From: Pseudomonadota bacterium
GTDB taxonomy: Bacteria; Desulfobacterota; Desulfovibrionia; Desulfovibrionales; Desulfovibrionaceae
Assembly (NCBI GenBank): GCA_018817515.1
Contig: JAHIUD010000032.1
Location: forward strand, 62,001 to 126,000
DNA: 64,000 bases
Direction: 5' to 3'
Numbering within the stretch: position 1 is the stretch's first letter; the number at the start of each line of letters is the position of its first letter. The notes beneath the pieces are model-generated. The model made no database searches, had not been told where the DNA came from, and saw only the letters and a program-made list of their open reading frames with translations. Made by a program: the position numbers and the translations under genes. Positions 34,737 to 41,539 of this stretch are shown here, piece by piece.

Positions 34737-34800
34737 AGCTGAGCCTTCAGCTTAAGCCCCCCAGCCCAGCCGAGTTAGACGGAGGTCGAAATTCTCCGGC

Positions 34801-35208
34801 CTAGAGCATCTGCACCGTCTTCTTCTTGATGAGCAGCTCGGGGTGGGCTGTGGCGCAGGCAGACACATCCTCATAGATTTTCTGCACAGTTGCGGTCGGC
34901 ACGTTGGCCGCGATACGCAGAATGGGCGAATCCTCAACGAACAGAGGCATCCAGTCGCAGGTGGCCAGCTTTTCCCAGGCGCCCCTTTTGCCGCAGAGGA
35001 TCACGCCGGGCTTGATCTGCAACGTGACCTGGAAGGCCGAATAGGTGTTGACGTCCTCCAGCAGCTCGGCAGGAGTGCTGTCATGCAGGCTGCTGGCCTG
35101 GATGGAAAGGTAGAAGATCCCGCCAATGTCCAGATCCTCGAACCAACGCTCACCGGTCTCGGCAATCCTCATGTTCTCCTTTAACAAACTGCGGAAGTCT
35201 GCGGCCAT
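34801..35208 (-). CDS. Conserved protein of unknown function
   Basis: A 135-residue soluble protein I do not recognise. The ATG at 35208 follows AGGAG with good spacing; an ATG at 35238 would extend it into the neighbouring gene. It has no signal peptide or membrane helix, a mixed alpha/beta look and a lysine-rich end (I-K-K-K-T). It lies downstream of the large TPR gene on the same strand, 33 bases away, so the two may be co-transcribed. Confidence 0.6.
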   Translation of the reverse strand: MAADFRSLLKENMRIAETGERWFEDLDIGGIFYLSIQASSLHDSTPAELLEDVNTYSAFQVTLQIKPGVILCGKRGAWEKLATCDWMPLFVEDSPILRIAANVPTATVQKIYEDVSACATAHPELLIKKKTVQML

Positions 35209-35241
35209 GCTGGCATCTCCTAGGTCTTGAGGGTTCATGCG

Positions 35242-37464
35242 CTAGAAGGGGTACACGGCCTCCGGGCCGTCCTTGGCGGAAGTCGGCTTGCCGGATTTGG
35301 CCTCAAGCGCGTTCAGACGATTGCGCGCAGCATCTTTGGCTTCTTTGGTGTCAGCCGTGGCGATCACTGCGTGCAAGAACTTCTTGGCCGGTTCAAAATT
35401 CCCTTTGAGCTCATAGATCATTGCCGCCCGGTACATGGCCACGGTCGGCCACATGGGCTCTTTGGGATACTCGTAGGCCAATCGCAGGTAAAAGTCCAAT
35501 GCTGCGTCATAGTTGCGCAAGGAATGTTCGCCTTCGCCCAGCCAGAACAGCACCTCGGCCTGGAGAGGCCTGGGCAGTTTGTCGCGCATTTCCCAAAGGG
35601 CCAACAGTTGCTTGCGTCCGCCCTCGAAGTCACCCTTGAGCTGCAGGAAGGTGGCCATGTCCAGACGCGTCTTGGGGGCCAGCTCCACGCCAAGTCCGGC
35701 CAAGGCCTGATAGGTCGCCAAGGCCTCGGCATCCTTGCCGGAATCGCGTTCCATCTTGGCCTTGAGCCCAAGGCGTACAGCCTGACCGGCTTTGTCAGAT
35801 GACATATCGGCCATTCGATTGAGGTAGGTCTCAGCCAGCTGGAAGTAGCGGCCTTCAATGGCTTTCTGCGCCAGATACGTCAGGCAATCGTAGCCGAATG
35901 TCGTGTCCGGGAAGAGGAACGCCGAACGCCTGGCCAGTTCCGGCCCTGGGGCGGCGTCCCAGCGGGCCTGCCAGTCGGCCAGCACAAGCAGTCTGTCCAA
36001 TGGCCAGAGCTTGTTCACAGCGCTTGAGCGGCCAACTTCGGCCTTGGTCCAAAAGGGGGCTTCGGCGATGAGCGCCGTGCCCGTGCCAGCGGCGGCCAGC
36101 AGGCTGCGCAGGGCAGGGGAGAGCTTGGCAGCCGCGCCGATCTCCTGGGGAAGCAGGTTCTTGACCTCCTCCTGGGTGAGCATGCCCCCGGCCAGGCGCA
36201 GGCTCAAGGGCAGTTTGCGCTTGTCCAGGCCAGCCCAGGTCTCGCGCGCGGCTTCCAGGTCGCCGTTCTCAACGAGCAGCACGAATTTGAGCGAACGCAA
36301 CAGGCGCGACATGTCCTCGGACAGCAGCATGGACTGCAGCTCCTTGTCCACGGTCTCACGGGCTTCCTGGTTGGGCAGCTGGTTGATGTTGTTGCGGAAT
36401 TTCGTCCATGACGACGAGACCGTGCTGCCCAGGAACCAAACATCGCGGTTGGCCGCGAAGGGGGCCAGGAGGTTGGCGCTCCAGAATCCGGCGGCCTTGG
36501 CGTAGCCTGCAGCGCGCAGGGTCTTGGTGTCGTGGGGCTTGCCGGTCTCCATGAAGGTGATCATGGCTGACCAGAAATCCTTGAGGGCCGGATCCGGCAG
36601 GGCGTCCAGAGCAGTGCGGGCGTGGCTGAAATCCTCCAGGCTGGCCGCTGCCAAGGCCTCGGCGATGTGCTGACGATCCTCAGGGCTCACGCTGAGCGGA
36701 GCATCCTTATCTTTAGCGGGCGCTTTCGCGGCCTTGGCCTTCTTGTCCTTGGGCGCGGCCTTGTCGTCGTCCTTGATATCGGGCTGTCCCAGGGGTGCCT
36801 CGCCAGCGGCCAAGACAAGGGCCTCCTGGGCCTTGACCCAGAAATTGTGCGGCCCCCAGGCGGCCGCGGCCTGTTCCAACAGGCTGCGCAGATTGTTCTC
36901 CAGAGCGTCGCTGGACGCGGAAGGTGTGCCTGCATAGGCCCAGAACTGACGACGCCACACGTCCACCCAGAGGGATTCCAGACCGGGTTCAGCCGTGAGG
37001 CGCTCCTTGAGGGCCTTGGCGTCCATGAGCTTGGCCGAATGGCTGTACCAGATGACCGCCTTGTAAGGATCACCAAGGGCGCGATGGGCTTGGGCGCCGA
37101 GCCAGAGCCGCTGGCCTTCCGCGGCGGGGTCCTCAAGGGCAGGCTGGGCCTCGATGAGCGCCAGGGCCTCCTGGGGTGAGCCCTGCATGAGCAGGCCCTC
37201 GGCGCGCTTCAGGACATTTGCGCCGGCGTCTTGGCCAGACTGTTCCGGCTCGGGCAGCACGATGCGGTCATAAGCGCCGTATTTCTTGAGCCACTGTTCA
37301 AAAGCGGCGTCCGTGGGTGCAGGCTTGTTGGCCTGCGTCTTATCCGTCTTGACGGCTTTGGCCGGGGCCTTGCGCGCAGCGGAAATGGAATCCGTAGACA
37401 TAAAGAAGACCATGAACACAGGCAAAAGCGTCGTCACGCCGAACATGCGCTTATATTTCAACAT
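35242..37464 (-). CDS. Exported tetratricopeptide-repeat protein
   Basis: A 740-residue protein. From the ATG at 37464 (after GAGGCG) the first 30 residues look like a signal peptide. TPR-like helical repeats occur near 70-140 and again in the last 200 residues (A-x-A-L-A-L-I-E-A-Q-P, R-Y-F-Q-L-A-E-T-Y-L-N-R-M, Y-D-A-A-L-D-F-Y-L-R-L-A-Y). A low-complexity Lys/Ala/Asp stretch lies near 215-245. It is probably periplasmic and a scaffold for an envelope complex. The C-terminus ends in V-Y-P-F. The specific role is unknown. Confidence 0.7.
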   Translation of the reverse strand: MLKYKRMFGVTTLLPVFMVFFMSTDSISAARKAPAKAVKTDKTQANKPAPTDAAFEQWLKKYGAYDRIVLPEPEQSGQDAGANVLKRAEGLLMQGSPQEALALIEAQPALEDPAAEGQRLWLGAQAHRALGDPYKAVIWYSHSAKLMDAKALKERLTAEPGLESLWVDVWRRQFWAYAGTPSASSDALENNLRSLLEQAAAAWGPHNFWVKAQEALVLAAGEAPLGQPDIKDDDKAAPKDKKAKAAKAPAKDKDAPLSVSPEDRQHIAEALAAASLEDFSHARTALDALPDPALKDFWSAMITFMETGKPHDTKTLRAAGYAKAAGFWSANLLAPFAANRDVWFLGSTVSSSWTKFRNNINQLPNQEARETVDKELQSMLLSEDMSRLLRSLKFVLLVENGDLEAARETWAGLDKRKLPLSLRLAGGMLTQEEVKNLLPQEIGAAAKLSPALRSLLAAAGTGTALIAEAPFWTKAEVGRSSAVNKLWPLDRLLVLADWQARWDAAPGPELARRSAFLFPDTTFGYDCLTYLAQKAIEGRYFQLAETYLNRMADMSSDKAGQAVRLGLKAKMERDSGKDAEALATYQALAGLGVELAPKTRLDMATFLQLKGDFEGGRKQLLALWEMRDKLPRPLQAEVLFWLGEGEHSLRNYDAALDFYLRLAYEYPKEPMWPTVAMYRAAMIYELKGNFEPAKKFLHAVIATADTKEAKDAARNRLNALEAKSGKPTSAKDGPEAVYPF

Positions 37465-37612
37465 GCTGAATCGCCTCAGGAATGTTCGCCTTGCGGACAA
37501 GACGGTCAGGGTTGCAGCAAACTCTTGAGAACAGTCGCTATTCCAGGCCACGATTTCCACCGCCAAGAAGAGAAGGGGTCCCGCGGTTCACATCCATCCG
37601 CAATAAAGTTTA

Positions 37613-37628
37613 CATAATTTACATTATG
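37613..37628. promoter_or_regulatory. Palindromic operator-like site
   Basis: CATAAT-TTAC-ATTATG is a perfect 6-bp inverted repeat with a 4-base spacer, in the AT-rich upstream region of the TPR gene. It could bind a dimeric regulator; the regulator is not identifiable. Confidence 0.35.
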
Positions 37629-37678
37629 AGACAAAATGCGGTCAAAGCCCGGTGCCTGGAAAGGGCGGCCAGGCCCTG

Positions 37679-38317
37679 CTACTTCTTGGCCCAGTCGGCC
37701 AGGAACTTGGCCAGGCCGATGTCGGTGAGCGGATGCTTTATCAAGTCCAGCAGGACGCTGAGCGGAATGGTGATGGCGTCGGCTCCAAGCAGCGCCGCCT
37801 GAAAGAACTGGCTGGTGTTGCGGATGCTCGCCGCCAGCACCTGTGTGGCCATGTCGTAATTGCGAAAGATGGACATAAGGTCCTGGACAAGCTGCATGCC
37901 GTCCTGGCCCACGTCATCCAGACGACCGATGAACGGGCTCACGTAGGTGGCTCCGGCCTTGGCCGCAAGCAGTGCCTGGTTCGCGGAGAATACCAGGGTC
38001 GCGTTGGTCTCGATGCCGCGCAGATGCAATTCCTTGATTGTCTTGAGACCTTCAAGAGTTACTGGAACTTTGATCACGACATTCGGGGCGATCTTCACAA
38101 GATCACGCGCCTCGGCCAACATGGCCGGTGATTCCGTGGCGATGACCTCCACGCTCACCGGTCCATCGACCTCCTTGCAGATCTGGCGGACAACCTTCTT
38201 CCAGTCCCCCTTCTCCTTAGATAAGAGGCTCGGGTTGGTGGTCACGCCTTCAATGGCTCCCAGGGACACGGCCTGACGGATCTGCTCGATGTTCGCGGTG
38301 TCGAGAAAGATTTTCAT
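37679..38317 (-). CDS. Transaldolase / fructose-6-phosphate aldolase family protein
   Basis: A 212-residue short transaldolase of the FSA/TalC type. The Schiff-base lysine is K83 in V-V-I-K-V-P-V-T. F-L-D-T-A-N opens the protein, and V-T-T-N-P-S-L-L (25-32), F-S-A-N-Q-A-L and S-P-F-I-G-R-L-D-D are typical. The ATG at 38317 has GGGAGG upstream. Transaldolase and FSA activity cannot be separated by eye. Either would link to sedoheptulose-7-phosphate, but this gene lies well outside the heptose locus. Confidence 0.9.
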   Translation of the reverse strand: MKIFLDTANIEQIRQAVSLGAIEGVTTNPSLLSKEKGDWKKVVRQICKEVDGPVSVEVIATESPAMLAEARDLVKIAPNVVIKVPVTLEGLKTIKELHLRGIETNATLVFSANQALLAAKAGATYVSPFIGRLDDVGQDGMQLVQDLMSIFRNYDMATQVLAASIRNTSQFFQAALLGADAITIPLSVLLDLIKHPLTDIGLAKFLADWAKK

Positions 38318-38357
38318 GGAGCCTCCCAAGGGGCTGAATTGCTAGGTGGGCAAAAAA

Positions 38358-38639
38358 TCAGGACTTTCCGCCCTCTTCCGATCCCTGGATGCGCTTGAGG
38401 TAGGTTTCGCGGCAATCGTAGGAGCAGAAATTGAGAACCACGTCGCCCTGGCGCACGCGGATATCGCTGTTCTTGGAGACGTACGCCCCGCACACCGGGT
38501 CTTTGACCATCTCGCCGGAGGCCTGGAGGTTTTCGGTCTTCTCCTCGGCCTTGTTCTGCTTGTAGCGCTTGTCGCCCATGAAGAGCTTCCAGACCACAAA
38601 GCCGCATATGAATACGATGAGCAGCTTGGTAAAACTCAT
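38358..38639 (-). CDS. Small membrane-anchored YHS/TRASH-domain protein
   Basis: A 93-residue protein with one N-terminal helix (about 4-20), a charged linker and a YHS-like metal-binding domain: D-P-V-C-G-A-Y-V near 47 and F-C-S-Y-D-C-R-E-T-Y near 70. Such domains bind copper or zinc and often accompany metal handling. It lies 40 bases upstream of the transaldolase-like gene on the same strand, and downstream of folK. Confidence 0.82.
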   Translation of the reverse strand: MSFTKLLIVFICGFVVWKLFMGDKRYKQNKAEEKTENLQASGEMVKDPVCGAYVSKNSDIRVRQGDVVLNFCSYDCRETYLKRIQGSEEGGKS

Positions 38640-38700
38640 ATGATGACGTCTCCTCTCCAGACTCGCGGGCTGCGGGCGTGGGCGCCCTGCTCGTGGGTGC

Positions 38701-39219
38701 CTATTTCTGGGTGATGTTCCGACCTTCCAGGGTGTAGCTCAGCCCGGCCAAAACCTCGTCAATGCTCCGGCCGTCCTTGAACACGAGCTTCGGCGCGACA
38801 TCGCGCAGAGGCACCAGGACAAAGGCGCGCTCAAGCATGCGCGGATGCGGCAGAGTCAGATATTCCGTGTCCATCTCCGTATCACCGAAGGTCAAGAGAT
38901 CCAGGTCGATGATGCGCGGCCCGCCAGGATCTGCTCCGCGCAGGCGCCCCAGCTTTTGCTCGATGGCCTGGATGGTGGACAAAAAGCCCTCCGGCGCCCA
39001 GACGTCAGAGGCCACCTCCAGGCGCACCACAGCGTTGGAGAACCAGGGCTGGTCCTTGACGGCCCCCTGAGGCTCGGTGTGGTAGATGTGCGAAAGGGCG
39101 CCGAAAGCAATGTCGTTTCCGTAGTCCTCAAGCAACGTCAGGGCTTCGTTAATGTTGGCCTCGGCGTCTCCGATATTGGAGCCAAGGGCAACATAGGTGG
39201 TTAGAGTTGGGAAATCCGT
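38701..39219 (-). CDS. folK: HPPK (6-hydroxymethyl-7,8-dihydropterin pyrophosphokinase), probable ACG start
   Basis: Transfers pyrophosphate from ATP to hydroxymethyl-dihydropterin in folate synthesis. The essential N-terminal motif Y-V-A-L-G-S-N-I-G-D and the later G-P-R-I-I-D-L-D-L-L are present. The first ATG/GTG/TTG in frame is the TTG at 39135, which would delete the G-S-N loop. Upstream there is no such codon before the frame closes. An ACG at 39219-39217 sits 7 bases after AAGGAGG (39233-39227), the only well-placed ribosome-binding site. Starting there gives 172 residues, a normal HPPK length. It overlaps the end of dapL by 19 bases. An ACG start or a base error in the data are the two explanations. 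Confidence 0.82.
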   Translation of the reverse strand, partial: TDFPTLTTYVALGSNIGDAEANINEALTLLEDYGNDIAFGALSHIYHTEPQGAVKDQPWFSNAVVRLEVASDVWAPEGFLSTIQAIEQKLGRLRGADPGGPRIIDLDLLTFGDTEMDTEYLTLPHPRMLERAFVLVPLRDVAPKLVFKDGRSIDEVLAGLSYTLEGRNITQK

Positions 39220-40367
39220 AACACCGCCTCCTTCAGTCGATCCGTGTTCACCGTGAGCGAGATGCGGAAATAGCCCTCGCCCGGAGCGCCAAAGCCGTTG
39301 CCCGGGGTGGTCACCACGCCGGTCTGCTTGAGAACCCTGGTCACGAAGTCTTGGGAGGTCACGCCGCCGGGGACCTTGGACCAGATATAAAAGGTGGCCT
39401 CAGGGATGCGGCAGGAGATGCCCGCCTTCTTCAAGGCCTCGATGACCACATCGCGGCGCTCGCGGTAGATGCCGCGGAGCTCTGCGGTGTAGGCGTCGCC
39501 CTGGTTCAGGGCCACGATACCAGCTTCCTGCACGGCCTGGAAGATGCCGGAGTCCACATTTTCCTTCACCTTGCCCAGGCCCTTGACCAGGGAGGCGTTG
39601 CCCACGGCCATGCCGATGCGCCAGCCGGTCATGTTGTAGGTCTTGGACAGGGAGTGGAACTCGATGGCCACATCGCGGCCGCCGGGGATCTCCAGGATCG
39701 ACAGGGGCTTGTTGTCCTCGTTGAAGTACATCTCGGTGTAGGCCGCGTCGTGCACGACGATGACCTCGAACTCCAGGGCCTTGGCGATGAGCTTCTCGTA
39801 GAACGAGCGCGGGGCCATGGCCGCCGTGGGGTTGTTCGGGTAGTTGACGTAGATGGCCTTGGCGCGCTTCCAGGTGTCGTTGTCGATGGCGTCCAGGTCC
39901 GGCAGGAAATTGTTCTCGTCGGTGAGCGGCAGGTACATGGGGATGCCGCCCACGAACTCCGTGGTCACGCCGTAGACCGGATAGTTGGGCGTGGCGATGA
40001 GCACCAGGTCGCCGGGATTCACAAAGGCCAGAGGGAAGTGCGCGATGCCTTCCTTGGAGCCGATGAGGCTCACGACCTCGGTCTGCGGGTCCAGGCTGAC
40101 GCCGAAGCGGCGCAGATACCAGTCGGCCACGGCCTGGCGGAAGCTCAGAAGCCCCACGTAGGAAGGATACTGGTGGTTGGCCGGATTGCGGGCAGCGGCG
40201 CAGAGCGCGTCAATGATGAAGTCCGGGGTGGGCAGGTCGGGATCGCCGATGCCCAGGCTGATGATGTCCAGGCCCTTGGCGCGGACCTCTTCCTTGGCCT
40301 TGTCGACGGCGGCGAACAAATACGGGGGCAGGCTCGCAAGACGCTGTGCAAGCTGGAAATCAGGCAT
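39201..40367 (-). CDS. dapL: LL-diaminopimelate aminotransferase-like class I aminotransferase
   Basis: PLP enzyme that makes LL-diaminopimelate from tetrahydrodipicolinate, a direct route to lysine and peptidoglycan precursors used by Desulfovibrio. The 388 residues include G-I-G-D-P-D-L-P-T-P (39-48), Y-P-N-N-P-T-A near 176 and the PLP lysine K242 in S-L-S-K-T-Y-N-M-T-G-W-R. Other class I aminotransferases share these motifs, so DapL is the best but not the only reading. lysA, for the last step of the same pathway, is at 52168. A GGAG site precedes the ATG. Its 3' end overlaps folK. Confidence 0.8.
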   Translation of the reverse strand: MPDFQLAQRLASLPPYLFAAVDKAKEEVRAKGLDIISLGIGDPDLPTPDFIIDALCAAARNPANHQYPSYVGLLSFRQAVADWYLRRFGVSLDPQTEVVSLIGSKEGIAHFPLAFVNPGDLVLIATPNYPVYGVTTEFVGGIPMYLPLTDENNFLPDLDAIDNDTWKRAKAIYVNYPNNPTAAMAPRSFYEKLIAKALEFEVIVVHDAAYTEMYFNEDNKPLSILEIPGGRDVAIEFHSLSKTYNMTGWRIGMAVGNASLVKGLGKVKENVDSGIFQAVQEAGIVALNQGDAYTAELRGIYRERRDVVIEALKKAGISCRIPEATFYIWSKVPGGVTSQDFVTRVLKQTGVVTTPGNGFGAPGEGYFRISLTVNTDRLKEAVLRISQL

Positions 40368-40398
40368 AAGGGGCTCCTTTGGTGCAATTGGAAACGCT

Positions 40399-40428
40399 TG
40401 TGTAATTGTTCGGCCCTGCTTCTGTCAA
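40399..40428 (-). promoter_or_regulatory. Putative sigma70-type promoter of dapL-folK
   Basis: A perfect TTGACA (minus strand, 40428-40423) and TACACA (40404-40399) are 18 bases apart, about 30 bases upstream of the dapL start. The -10 box is weak. Confidence 0.4.
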
Positions 40429-40585
40429 TCTGGCTTATGCGAACAGGGAGCCATAGCCGGAACCCGCCGCCGCTCTTGCCGAGGACGGAGAAAACGTTTA
40501 GTTCCTGAGTGGAGACAGTTGGACCGGCACCTGCCTGAGCGATGACGGAGCGGACTCCCCTGCCCCGACTGGCGGTGATGATCTG

Positions 40586-41539
40586 ATGAACACCATGCCT
40601 GACGATACCGGAACATACGTTTCTCATCCCGTCGCTGACCGCTACCTCCAACATCTTGTGGTGGAACGGGGCTTGTCGGACAACACAACGCAGGCATACT
40701 CCGCTGACATCGTTACTTTTCTGACTTTCCTGGAGACCCTGGGCTCCACGCTGGAAACCTGCACCCAACGCCATTTGTTCCTCTTTTTGACCCACCTGCG
40801 CGCACGCAAACTTGCGGCCGCGAGCTTGGCCAGGCACCTGTCCAGCGTGCGCGGGCTTTTTGCCTATGCCGTCCAGGCCGGACTCTTGGCAGAAGACCCG
40901 TCGGTTCTGCTGGAAAGCCCCAAGCTCCCGGCCCAGCTCCCCGAATTTTTGACCCACGCCGAAATGGACCGCCTGCTGGAGCAGCCTGATGTGACCACCG
41001 CGCTGGGCTTCCGCGATCGCGTCATGCTGGAGCTGCTCTATGCCTGCGGGCTGCGCATCTCCGAGCTCATCGGCCTTGTGCTGGGCGACTTCGACCCGCA
41101 GACAGGCGTGTTGCGCGTCTTCGGCAAGCGCTCCAAGGAGCGCCTTGTGCCTGTCCACTTTGCGGCCCAGCGCCTGCTTTGCGACTATCTCGATCACAAG
41201 CGCGCCGGGTTCAACCCCCTGCAAAAACACATCTTCCTGAACCGCTCGGGCAAGGGCCTGACCCGCCAGGGCGTGTGGAAGCTGGTCAAACGCTACGCCG
41301 AGGCGGCAAACATCCGGCGCAGCATCTCGCCGCACACCTTCCGCCACTCCTTTGCCACGCATCTGCTGGAAGGCGGCGCGGACCTGCGCACCGTACAGAT
41401 TCTGCTTGGCCACGCCGCCATCAACGCCACCGAGATCTACACACACATCCAGTCCGGCCGCCTCATGCGCATCCATGAGCAGTATCACCCGCGCTCGACC
41501 GGGGGGCTTTCGCCGCTTGCGGCAGAGGCGGAATCTTGA
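40586..41539 (+). CDS. xerD: Tyrosine recombinase XerD/XerC
   Basis: Site-specific recombinase that resolves chromosome dimers at dif with a partner. The 317 residues have the SAM-like core-binding domain (15-105) and a full catalytic set: R157 in G-L-R-I-S-E, K181 in G-K-R-S-K-E-R-L-V-P, H250-x-x-R253 in H-T-F-R-H-S-F, H276 in G-H-A and the nucleophile Y285 in T-E-I-Y-T-H. Length and close family motifs favour a housekeeping Xer over a phage integrase. Its stop overlaps the next gene (TTGA). Confidence 0.88.
   Translation: MNTMPDDTGTYVSHPVADRYLQHLVVERGLSDNTTQAYSADIVTFLTFLETLGSTLETCTQRHLFLFLTHLRARKLAAASLARHLSSVRGLFAYAVQAGLLAEDPSVLLESPKLPAQLPEFLTHAEMDRLLEQPDVTTALGFRDRVMLELLYACGLRISELIGLVLGDFDPQTGVLRVFGKRSKERLVPVHFAAQRLLCDYLDHKRAGFNPLQKHIFLNRSGKGLTRQGVWKLVKRYAEAANIRRSISPHTFRHSFATHLLEGGADLRTVQILLGHAAINATEIYTHIQSGRLMRIHEQYHPRSTGGLSPLAAEAES

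Noticed and set aside
38701-39135. Shorter folK from the TTG at 39135
   Set aside because: It would remove the conserved G-S-N pterin/ATP loop and has no ribosome-binding site at the right distance.
40586-41539. The tyrosine recombinase as a phage or island integrase
   Set aside because: Its length and motifs match housekeeping XerC/XerD, and it is coupled to a tRNA nucleotidyltransferase-type gene in GC-rich host sequence.
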